Shown piece after piece: positions 35,701 to 46,352 of a DNA stretch of 64,000 nucleotides. Location of the stretch: NCBI GenBank assembly GCA_026874595.1, contig CM049310.1, positions 65,984,056-66,048,055 of the forward strand, read 5' to 3'. The stretch comes from Sipunculus nudus (taxonomy: Eukaryota > Annelida > Sipuncula > Golfingiida > Sipunculidae). The translations under genes were made by a program, and so were the position numbers. The first letter of the stretch is position 1, and every line of letters starts with the position of its first letter. The notes beneath the pieces are model-generated. The model saw only the letters and a list, made by a program, of their open reading frames with translations, did not search any database and was not told the DNA's origin.

Positions 35701-37832
35701 TGACGAGATATAGTACGAGATTTGGCAAGACGAGCAGTTTTATTATGTCAAGACGGCCAAACGTTACGAAATGGCGAAAACTAGATCCGTCTAGCTGTAA
35801 AAGTCGCCGAGTTATAAGCATTTCCGTGTACTCTCGTGTTTTCTCGTTTGACGAGATATGGTGCAGGATTTGGCCAGTCTTGTAGATTTGTCATATCAAA
35901 CTCTCTAAATGTTATGAAATGGCGAAAACTACATCTGTCTAGCTGTAAAAGTTGCCGAGTTATTAGCATTTCTGTGAAATCTCCTTTTTTATCGTTTGAC
36001 GAGATATGGTGCGAGATTTGGCCAGTCTTGCAGGTTTGTCATGTCAAGCCGTCCAAATGTTAATTAATGCCAAAAACTAGACCTGTCTAGCCGTGAAAGT
36101 CGCCGACTTATATGCATTTCTGTGAAATCTCGTTTTTCCACATTTGACCAGATGAAGTGCGAGATTTCGCCAAGTATCGCAGTTTTACTATGTCAAGTTG
36201 GCCAAATGTTACCAAATGCCAAAAACTAGACCAGAGTAGCTGTAAAAGTCGCCTAGTTATAAGCATTTCCATGATATCTCATTTTTTTCTCGCTTGACGA
36301 GATATGGTGCGAGATTTGGCCAGTCTTGCAGGTTTGTCATGTCAAGCCGTCCAAATGTTAATGAATGCCGAAAACTAGACCTGTCTAGCTGTAAAACTCG
36401 CCGAGTTATAAGCATTTCCGTGAAATCTCGTGTTTTCTCGTTTGACGAGATAGGGTGCGAGATTTGGCCTGACTTGCACATCTATCGTGTCAAGCTGGTC
36501 ATGTGGAAGGAAATGCCGGAAACCAGACGTGTCTAGCTGTAAAACTGGCCGAGTTATAAGCATTTCCGTGAAATTTCGTGTTTTCTCGTTTGACGAGATA
36601 CGGTGCGAGATTTTGCCAGACTTGCATATCTGTCGTGTCAAGCTGGTCTAGTGGAACTAAACGCCGAAAACCAGACGTGTATAGCTGTAAAACTGGGCAA
36701 GTTATAAGCATTTCCGTGAAATCCCGTGTTTTCTCGTTTGACGAGATACGGTGCGAGATTTTGCCTGTCTTGCAGCTCTGTCGTGTCAAGCTTGTTTGGT
36801 GGAACGAAATGCCGAAAACCAGACCTGTCTAGCTGTAAAAGTCGCCGAGTTATAAGCATTTCCGCGAAGTCTCGTTTTTTCTCGTTTGACGAGATATGGC
36901 GCGAGATTTAGCGTGACTTTCAGTTCTGTCGTGTCAAGCTGGCCATGTGGAACAAAAAGCCGAAAACTAGATCTGCCTAGCTTAAAAACTGACAAAGTTA
37001 CAAAAAATGGTCGTGTTATTTCCAATTTCCATGATTTTTGCCCAAAAAATGTAACCATGGTAACGGCACTTGCATATCTGTCGTGTCAAGCTGGTCTAGT
37101 GGAACTAAATGCCGATAACCAGATGTGTCTAGCTGTAAAACTGGCCCAGTTATAAGCATTTCCGTGAAATCCCGTGTTTTCTCGTTTGACGAGATACGGT
37201 GCGAGATTTGGCCTGTCTTGCATCTCTGTCGTGTCAAGCTTGTTTGGTGGAACGAAATGCCGAAAACCAGACCTGTCTAGCTGTAAAAATCGCCGAGTTA
37301 TAAGCATTTCCGCGAAGTCTCGTTTTTTCTCGTTTGACGAGATATGGCGCGAGATTTGGCGTGACTTTCAGTTCTGTCCTGTCAAGCTGGTCATGTGGAA
37401 CAAAATGCCGAAAACTAGATCTGCCTAGCTTAAAAACTGACAAAGTTACAAAAAAATGGTCGTGTTATTACCAATTCCCATGATTTTTGCCCAAAAAATG
37501 TAACCATGGTAACGGCAAATTTAAGTAAGCTACATATCAAAAGAAAGGCCAGGTGATGACGAAAAAAATGAGCTATTGCAGAAGTGGATAAGCCTATTTA
37601 TGGCGAAGTTATAGTGCAAAAACCGTTAACCACACCTGTCGTGACCTTGACCCTTGACCTTGGAGCAATGTTGACCAAAAACAATAGGGTTCCAGGGTGT
37701 TCGGTTGTCAATCAACCCTGTAAGGGTCATGTCGATTGCTGCAAAATTGTGGCCAGGAGAGCGCAGACAAACACACAAAAAAACAAATAAACAAAAAAAC
37801 AAACAAATGGACATACGCAACTGACCAACCAA

Positions 37833-37925
37833 CTTGCCGAAATCGAAGATTTCCGGCAAGCAACAAACAAATGGACATACGCAACTGACCAACCAACTTG
37901 CCGAAATCGAAGATTTCCGGCAAGC
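37833..37925. repeat. Two tandem GCTTGCC-type palindromes
   Basis: Stems CTTGCCGAAATC...GATTTCCGGCAAG lie at 37,833-37,861 and 37,897-37,925, separated by 'aacaaacaaatggacatacgcaactgaccaaccaa'. A single copy lies at 35,166-35,190 in the preceding block. Confidence 0.85.
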
Positions 37926-39795
37926 AACAAGATGACCAGAGGTCACGCGCTTGCCGGAAATGGAAATGATTCAGACAGATAGATAGAGAGTGCATGTAGA
38001 AACAGTCATATGAATGAGTAACATTGTGGGGGCAGCAGAAACGGATAATATGTTTATTTATGCATGCTGACCTTTAACAGCTGCATATCTTTCTAGTGTA
38101 AAAGGGACCAAGTTCAAAATTTTTTCATGAAATCCCGTTAATCTCGTTTGACAAGAAGCAGTGAGACGTTTTCAGGTTTGTCATGTCAAGCTGGTCATAT
38201 GTGACAAAATGCCGAAAACTAGAACTACTTTGTTGTAAAAGGCGCCGAGTTATAAGCATTTCAGTGACATCTCGTTTGTTCACGTTGCACAAGATATGGT
38301 GCGAGATTTGGGCAGACTTATGGCTTTTATCTAATCAAGCAGTTCATATGTGACACAATGCCGAAAACTAGACCTTCGTACCTGTAAAAATCGCCGAGTT
38401 AAAAGCATTTTGGTGAAATCTCGTGTTTTCTCGTTTGACGAGATACGGTGCGAGATTGTGCCTGACTTGGAGTTCTGTCATGTCAAGCAGGTCATGTGGA
38501 ACTAAATGCCGAAAACTAGACCTGTCTAGCTGCAGTTCCGTGAAATCTCGTGTTTTCTCGTTTGACGGGATACGGTGCGAGATTTTGCCTGACATGCATG
38601 TCTGTCGTGTCAAGCTGGTCTAGTGGAACAAAATGCCGAAAACCAGACCTGTCTATCTGTAAAACTCGCCGAATTATAACCAATGCCGTGAAATCTCATG
38701 TTTTCTCGTTTGACGAGATACGGTGCGACATTCGGCCTGACTTTCAGTTCTGTCATGTCCAGCAGGTCATGTGAAAGAAAATGCCGAAAACTAGACCTGT
38801 CTAGCTGTAAAACTCGCCGAGTTATAAGAATTTCCGTGAAATCTAGTGTTTTCTCGTTTGACGAGATAGGGTGCGAGATTTGGCCTGACTTGCACATCTA
38901 TCGTGTCAAGCTGGTCATGTGGAAGGAAATGCCGGAAACCAGACGTGTCTAGCTGTAAAACTGGCCCAGTTATAAGCATTTCCGTGAAATTTCGTGTTTT
39001 CTCGTTTGACGAGATACGGTGCGAGATTTTGCCAGACTTGCATATCTGTCGTGTCAAGCTGGTCTAGTGGAACTAATTGCCGAAAACCAGACGTGTCTAG
39101 CTGTAAAACTGGCCCAGTTATAAGCATTTCCGTGACATCCCGTGTTTTCTCGTTTGACGAGATACGGTGCGAGATTTGGCCTGTCTTGCAGCTCTGTCGT
39201 GTCAAGCTTGTTTGGTGGAACGAAATGCCGAAAACCAGACCTGTCTAGCTGTAAAAGTCGCCGAGTTATAAGCATTTCCGCGAAGTCTCGTTTTTTCTCG
39301 TTTGACGAGATATGGCGCGAGATTTGGCATGACTTTCAGTTCTGTCGTGTCAAGCTGGTCATGTGGAACAAAATGCCGAAAACTAGATCTGCCTAGCTTA
39401 AAAACTGACAAAGTTACAAAAAAATGTTCGTGTTATTTCCAATTTCCATGATTTTTGCCCAAAAAATGTAACCATGGTAACGGCAAATTTAAGTAAGCTA
39501 CATATCAAAAGAAAGGCCAGGTGATGACGAAAAAAATGAGCTATTGCAGAAGTGGATAAGCCTTTTTATGGCGAAGTTATAGTGCAAAAACCGTTAACCA
39601 CACCTGTCGTGACCTTGACCCTTGACCTTGGAGCAATGTTGACCAAAAACAATAGGGTTCCAGGGTGTTCGGTTGTCAATCAACCCTGTAAGGGTCATGT
39701 CGATTGCTGCAAAATTGTGGCCAGGAGAGCGCAGACAAACACACAAAAAAACAAACAAAAAAACAGACAAATGGACATACGCAACTGACCAACAT

Positions 39796-40132
39796 GCTTG
39801 CCGGAAATCTTCCGGCAAGCAACAAATGGACATACGCAACTGACCAACCAACTTGCCGAAATCGAAGATTTCCGGCAAGCAAAAAACAAACAAAAAAACA
39901 GACAAATGGACATACAGAACTGACCAACATGCTTGCCGGAATCTTCCGGCAAGCAACAAACAGACATACTCAACTGAGCAATATGCTTGCCGAAATCATT
40001 GATTCCGGCAAGCAACAAACAAACATACGCGGGTGATCAACATGCTTGCGAAAATCGAAGATTTCCGGCAAGCAAAAAACAGACATACGCAACTGACCAG
40101 TATGCTTGCCGAAATCTTTGATTCCGGCAAGC
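39796..40132. repeat. Array of six GCTTGCC...GGCAAGC palindromes
   Basis: Palindromes lie at 39,796-39,820, 39,851-39,880, 39,931-39,954, 39,985-40,013, 40,044-40,073 and 40,104-40,132. Arms are 7-13 bp (GCTTGCCGGAAATC against its inverse) with loops of a few bases. Spacers are nearly the same sequence ('acatacgcaactgaccaa-atg') with a variable CAAACAAA stretch. Each could extrude as a cruciform. The array is the right border of the satellite. Confidence 0.85.
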
Positions 40133-40135
40133 AAT

Positions 40136-42034
40136 AAATTACCCATGCGAAACCACTCATCCAACGCGGACACCAAACTGTTCCTGAATAAACAGTCTCA
40201 TGGCGTATGTAAATTTATTGTATCAACATTATGTATATTATGTATCTTTTTCCCCGTTTTATTCTCAGATTATACTGTATGTGTTTCTTTCTTGCATTTT
40301 CTTTCTTTATGTATATCACTCTTAATTGCCTCCCCCTCTCTCTCTCTCTCTCTCCACATCGTACATATAATGTTATTGACACAATGTTTGTTCATTAGAG
40401 ACCGACTCAATTACCAAACGGGTAATGAGGTAATAGTAGACTCAAGTTATTGTTATTACAGCATTAATTACATCAAAAGATTAACAAAAGGCCTTTGGTC
40501 ATAAACTATTTGTGTGCACGGTCTCTACACATGCGTTTGATGTGGATAGATTCCGTTTAATCAAACAAGAGTAAATGATTAATCGAAAAGTTCATACTTC
40601 CATAAATAGCAAGGGCCAAAGCTTTTTGAAATGTGAAAATTGTTTAAAATTTAATAAATTTATTTAAAAATTGGACTGTTATTTTCAACAAAACAATAAA
40701 AATAGGTGTTAAGGGCTGTCACCCTGGTATATGCCGCTCAGAATCACCGTCCCTTTCCATCTGTCTCATGTGTTATGCATTATTCGGCGATTATAAAACG
40801 CACATGCATGCGAGCCTTTAAACAGACAAACATCATGCGCTCAATTGAAAATTTATTTATATTGGCACATTTTAATAGCTTTTGCTGATATTATAAAACA
40901 TCTCGTCATAGCCAAACAATTCCCATTTAGTCGGTCGTATGGCCGATTGATTTAACCTGAGTATTAACAAGGTTCCGCTACCGTCGTTTGTTAACTGCAA
41001 CGGCACTCAATTGCAAAGGAGACAAAAAAAAGAACGTGATTACTATAGGAGCAACACCATTTTTTTCCCAGGGACCTGTCTGTTTTTCATCAGTATAAAA
41101 GGTTGTTTATTACGATAAATAAGATTGACAATACACATAAACGTTCTTTTATTGAATGTCGGCCAGTGCGGGACGAGGCAAAAAGACTGCTATGACGGCC
41201 ATGACAAGTCATGCGTGACTTGTGGCATGGCGGGTTACCGACTGGTTTACCAGTACACACTGAAATTAGCCTTCCGTCAACGTAACATTAAACTGCTTTG
41301 ATCGTTTTTACTCCATAAATACTACGATCCCATTAAACATGAATATATATCAAATTAACGGACGATTTTATATTAAAAAGTTAACATTCGGTATTCTGGG
41401 ATTCTGCAAACTGGACTCGGTATTCTGGGATTCGGCAGAATGGGAATCGGCAGACTGGCATGTAACCGTCTGACCTGTATGTACCAGCATAGACAGCTCA
41501 TGCAGCTGCCCTTGGATGAGCTTATCCTTTGACCCTATGTCCCAACTCTACAAGTAAACAAAGATTCCTGGCTGGTAAGCATTTAACAGCCCTAAAAATT
41601 ACTTGAACAGGCTGGTGGTCCTGCCCCAAATAAATTATTTTCTTTTTTAACACCTTAAGCACATAAAGTTGATATTTCTTCACAACACCTTAAAATATAT
41701 CATAAATGACACCACTGCAATTTACGAAAAAGGTCCCAAAACTGACGAGAAAGTGACACTCTTATTTTCCTTTCTGCCGGCTCTTAACAGCTCCTAATTT
41801 ATAGCTTCTCACCCGAAAATTCTAGAAATGGAAAATTCCAAAGAACAATACACATGCACATGAACAGACCCGAAACATCTAGAACAAAGAAAGCTGTGTC
41901 TACGCTTCAGACACCACATGCGAGCCAGGGCCAAACAAGTGAGGTTCCCAAGGCAACAAACCATGCCTGTGCTACACGATTCAAAATGTCAACAGACACA
42001 TGTAACACTCCTGGGCAAAACAGACACCAGTAAC

Positions 42035-42086
<52 letters not shown>

Positions 42087-42355
42087 AAAATATTGCATCA
42101 GATATTGTAAATAAATGATTTATTTCACATATACTGAAAATGCATGATGAGCTGAACCCTGGTTATTGCTCTTAAACCATATTCAAATGGACTATTAAAA
42201 TCCATAAAGAAGGCATAATAATTATAGTAACCTAAGAGAACTAAGTAAAGACCACTGATGGGTTTCCCCCTTAATTTGACATCTTGGTTTCTGTTATCGA
42301 AAATCTTACATTTCTTGTAAGTGTTTTATTACTTGGAAAAAATATACCTTTGCAG
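40136..42355. other. Low-copy region upstream of the GPCR exon
   Basis: It holds a (CT)n tract (40,335-40,354), a small tandem around 41,395-41,460 (CGGTATTCTGGGATTC twice) and an (AT)n tract at 42,019-42,084. A TATA-like element TATAAAAGG lies at 41,094-41,102, followed 54 bp later by a 20-codon frame (41,156-41,218) opening MSASAGRGKK. I do not think this suffices to call a gene. No upstream exon of the receptor could be found here. Confidence 0.4.
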
Positions 42356-42463
42356 GCAAGGACCTGGGCTCTCTGTATTGGCTTCACTCTGGCATATGGA
42401 CCAATGTTCTCAAAAGTCTGGACCATTTACAGACTCACAACAAGAAGGAAGAAGGTACCAAAG
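42356..42463 (+). CDS. GABA-B-receptor-like class C GPCR, single exon (TM3 to intracellular loop 2)
   Basis: Acceptor ATACCTTTGCAG ends at 42,355 and donor GTAAAT starts at 42,464. The 108 nt between encode 36 residues in phase 0/0, opening ARTWALCIGFTLAYGPMFSK and followed by VWTIYRLTTRRKKVPK. The pattern R-W-L---GF-L-YG-MF-K-W-----, then a basic cluster, is that of TM3 and the start of intracellular loop 2 in GABA-B receptor subunits and their many invertebrate paralogues, which are membrane receptors signalling through G proteins. No neighbouring exon (TM1-2 or TM4-5) is visible. The following intron would contain the transposon nest from about 42.5 kb. The frame is also open upstream to 42,284, so the exact acceptor is slightly uncertain. 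A lone pseudo-exon cannot be excluded. Confidence 0.75.
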
Positions 42464-42502
42464 GTAAATAGGCAAAGCCAGTTTCTGTTAAATTATTCTT
42501 GG

Positions 42503-43924
42503 TTTTTATCTCAGCTATAGTGATTGTCCATTGTCCATCCATCTGTCTGTTAGACTAAGACATTTTGGCACTGTTGGACCTACAAGTGCAACATTTGACA
42601 TACATTTATATGTACCTAAATTCTATTATCAAACCCAGAACTGGGACGTGGCATTGTAACTACAAGAAATTATGCAAAAACCTGTTTTCTTTTAAAAGCA
42701 TATTGTTACACTTCAAAATGGCACAATTAATTAATATCAAAATCATGGTTGTTGTTTTCATGATATATGACAAAAACTTCTGCCAAATATTAATTATGTG
42801 CTCAGTAGGAAAGACATTTACTTAATTTTGTAGCAAGGTTTTATTCTATGTACACACAAATTAGACAGGCTGACTGTTGATTACATTTAATGTTAAGTCA
42901 TCTGGTACAGCTAGCTGGACTGTCTCGGACCAGCAGGAGATAGAGGTCGTTAAATAAATGCTGTGTGAACCTGAATGAAACACCCCATGCTGAGGGCCAC
43001 ATGTCTAACTTAATGATACAAAGCTGTGTCTCTAAAAACAAAGACTTGTACACAAAACAAAAGCTCATAAAACTTAACAGTACTTAATCTAATCTGGTTA
43101 ATGTTTATGTATCACAAATTTTAAAGCTAAACATTCAAGAAACAATGAGATATTACAAATAAACCAAATATTTTTCCTGGGAAAAAGCATAATCATTTAA
43201 AATACTGACAAATAATAAAATCTAGATATGAAAAGACAGTAGATACTTTGAATATATATAAAAATGCTTGTATGTGTAAGGTTTGGTGTGTATATGACAT
43301 TCCCTTCCCTGTGATCTAAGCTTCATATTAATCAGCCAGGAAACACAGGGCCCAGAACAAAGAACTATAGACTAACAGTGAAGTGGAGCCTGCTACAATT
43401 TCCTTAGGCCCCTCCAAATTTGGACCTCAAATTAAATTATATACTAAAAATATAAGGTAGCTAATGAAAGATGACTTATATATCTAGCAGATCATCTATG
43501 TTAACATACTAGTAATTGAATAAAAAAAAATGAGATGCAAGGATTGCTATCCCACATATTAATCAGCCTTAACATCTTACCATTCAACAGAACCCTTATT
43601 CATCAAGAATAGTCCATTAACATATGTATACACATTTATACATTGAAGTTATGGGCCCGAACATAATGCACTTTGTAAAAAATCAGGAAATATATTTACT
43701 CCCTTAACTTCAGAATTGCTGAAGCTAGAGACTTTTTTTTCAGGTATATAACTATATTTAATCAAGATTTAATTGTATACCCAAAATTAGATCTGAATTT
43801 TTCAAATTTTATAAATTATTAGCATAAATATAAAATCAGTACCTTTAAATTTGCCCCTATTTGACCATTGCACATTTTTTTCCCTGTAACTGCTGTGAAT
43901 TTAATTTCATGAAATCATGTTTTT
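42503..43924 (+). mobile_element. Decayed family A copy (A0), interrupted by C1
   Basis: Recognisable parts are the eroded head ATCTCAGCTATAGTG at about 42,508 with 'gtccattgtccatccatctgtc', body to about 42,830, and 43,640-43,924 ('atgggcccgaacataatgcactttgtaaaaaatcagg' onward). The middle (about 42,830-43,640) is not clearly A-type. It begins about 40 bp after the receptor exon donor. It stops at the T5 tract where C1 starts. Confidence 0.5.
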
Positions 43925-46352
43925 AGTGAACCTGTGAGCTTATGCGATGGTGTAACGGCGTCTGTCATCCATTGTCCGTCATCTGTACGTTAACCCATAC
44001 TATCTTGAAAACGGCAAGAATTAGCATCACCAAATTTTATGCATAAAATTAGTCATCTAAAAAACTCTATCAGATTTTGCTTATTTTTTGGCTAACTGCA
44101 TTATCTTAGATTTTATAAGGAAAAAGTTAAAAAAAATTAAAAAATCTTCTTCTCCGAATCTGTTCAGCCAAATTGTCCAATATTTTACAGAAATGATTCC
44201 TGGAACAATCTCTCTCAAGTTTGTTCGAATGGTTTAAGTTTGGTGATTTTTGGCCGAGTTACAGGAAGTTGAACTTAGTCATCTGTCCAAAAAAGCATAC
44301 TAAAATAACAATCTCAGAAATGGCTTGAGCTATCATCACCAAATTTTATGCCAATGCTGGTCACATGAGTCATATCTGAAATTGAGGTATTGGTGGCCCC
44401 ACCTGCATCAGCCTTTTTTGTACGGGGGTCATCAGTGCCAGTATCATACTGACAGCTACAAATAACTTCTTCTCTGAAACGATATGGCCAAATTGGTTAA
44501 TATCGCACAGAAATGATCCTAGGGTAGTGCTTTCTGAAGTTTGTTCAAATGGTCTCAGTTCAGTGACATTTGGCTAAGTTATGGGAAGCTGAATTTAGTC
44601 ATATGCCATAACAGCCCATGTAAGCTAAGTGGCTACAAAAATCTTCTTCTCAAAAACCACTTGGCCAAATTATTAAATCTCACACATTAATTATCCTTAC
44701 ATGTTGATAATTCAAGTTTGTTCAAATGGTCTCAGTTCAGTGACTTTTGGCTGAGTTATGGGAAGCTGAATTTAGTCATATGCCATAACAGCCCATGTTA
44801 GCTAAGTGGCTACAAAAACTTCTTCTCCAAAACCACTGGGCCAAATTCTTAAATCTCACACATTAATTATCCTTAGATGTTGATAATTCAATTTTGTTCA
44901 AATGGTTTTGGTTCAATGATTTTTGGCTGACTTATGGGAAGCTGCACTTTGCCATTTTGCTGTATTTTCCCATATGAGTTATAAACCTACAAAAAGTTTT
45001 TCAACTGATGATACTGAGGCCAGTTTGTTTGATATTTTGCAAGAATAATTCCCTGAATCATTCTTATAATAATTGTCTTTTATGGTTCCAAAAAATTAAT
45101 TTTGGCTGAATTATAAAGATTGAATTGAGTCATTTTACCATATATGTTAGATGTGTGAAGCAGATACATCTAGCCTAGCACCAGTTTATCAGCATCCATT
45201 ACATCATGCCTCTAGACATTTAGATTTCAGAATATCTATGGAAAATATTGACAAGAATGTTTTTTAAAAGCTTTTAAAAAATTTAGATTTATGATATTAC
45301 ATATCATCTGTACACTAACTCATAATTTCTCAGGAATAGCAGGAGCTACCATCCCCAAATTTTATTCAAATATCTGTCACATATTAAATGTTGATGGATT
45401 TAGCTTATTTATGCTATCTGCATTTACTTAGATTTTACAGGGAAAAAGCTGAAAAAAAACTTTAAAAGTCTTCTTCTTGTAAACAGTCCAGCCAAATTGT
45501 TCAATATTTTACAGAAATGATCCAAGAGGCAAGCCCTCTCAAGTTTGTTCAAATGGTTAGTGTTGGATACATAGTAGCAGAGTTACATAACAGGCCAAGA
45601 TTGTGTATGTTTCTTGAATAGGTTGAGAAACTGCCAACTGTTTCAGATTTGGCAACAGATCAAGAGTTCATTCAGTGCAGCCAAATATAGGTCAACAGTT
45701 CAATCAGTGCAGCCAAGCACAAGGCATGTGATCACCTCATGTGCAGCATGTGATCATCTCATGGGTAGCATGTGATCACCTCATGAGTATCATGTGATCA
45801 CCTCATGGGTGTCATGCCCCTCAGGGCTGCATATGGAGCCAATCTGTGAGCTTATGCAATTGTGTGGCTACTATTTCAGATTTGGCAATAGGCAAAAGGT
45901 CAGCCTGGATTTATTTATAGCTTTGGCAGACTGCCAACTGTGTCAGATTATGCAACAGGTCAAGAGTTCACTCAGTGCAGCCAGGTACAGGTCAAAAGTT
46001 CACTCAGTCTAGCCAGGTGCAGGTCAAGAGTTCACTCAGTGCAGTTGCCTGAGCTAGCATATTTGTCACAGTTCACTCGGGGCAACTGCCTTTCTCAGCT
46101 AAGCCTGGTCAGCCCCGTGCATCAGACTTAAGGTAAGTTTGATGTATTGGCCTGATATTCTGACCTGTATATGTGTCTTTGATGGCTTTCTAGCTCACAA
46201 GACAGGTGTCGCCACCTACAATGACTTTTGCACAGTTTGTGTCCCTGCGTTTTCTCAGGAGGGGTTTGATATATCAGTCTGAAATTGGGCATATGTATAT
46301 ATCTCTGATAGCTTTGTTGTATACAAGACTGGTGGTGCCAGCTACAATCATT

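Larger units (their letters stand above)
19097..39481. promoter_or_regulatory. Recurrent RFX X-box-like palindromes in D/satellite blocks
   Basis: The 14-bp palindrome GTAACCATGGTAAC, or a one- to two-base variant, starts at 19,097, 21,967, 24,354, 25,902, 26,355, 27,700, 28,306, 32,952, 34,814, 37,051, 37,500 and 39,468. It reappears at 55,822 and 60,016 in the inverted region. It fits the RFX X-box form GTNRCC-N2-RGYAAC. Function is inference; the palindrome may be conserved merely because the repeats are young. Confidence 0.4.
27842..39630. promoter_or_regulatory. Nuclear-receptor half-site repeats in satellite linkers
   Basis: The minus strand reads AGGTCAAGGGTCAAGGTCA at about 27,842, 28,448, 33,094, 34,956, 37,642 and 39,610. 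Related versions occur at 22,553, 24,497, 55,675 and 59,869. This is two AGGTCA-type half-sites as a direct repeat with 1-bp spacing plus a third abutting one. DR1 and extended TCAAGGTCA sites are bound by RXR/HNF4 and ERR-type receptors in animals (general knowledge). Use here is inference. Confidence 0.35.
32781..40135 (+). repeat. 148-bp satellite, blocks 2 (continued) to 5
   Basis: The same monomers continue after element A3, for example anchors 34,052, 34,199, 34,347, 34,495 and 34,643. The linker landmark CGGATAATATG lies at 24,751, 28,700, 33,366, 35,307 and 38,042. Block lengths are thus about 3.9, 2.0 (after removing A3), 1.9 and 2.7 kb. Monomer order is largely conserved between blocks, indicating duplication of whole blocks with loss or gain of monomers. 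Linkers carry 'gtggccaggagagcgcagacaaacac', AAAAAAC microsatellite (35,088-35,131) and GCTTGCC palindromes. No gene is supported. Confidence 0.9.

Noticed and set aside
24928-39411. Dozens of 60-95-codon frames such as MFSRLTRYGA... and MLITRRLLQLDRS...
   Set aside because: They recur every 148 bp on both strands with the satellite monomer, and neighbouring copies overlap in different frames. These are repeat artefacts.
24780-40135. CENP-B box in the 148-bp monomer
   Set aside because: CTCGTTTGACGAG shares the first half but lacks the NNCGGG spacing of the CENP-B box consensus.
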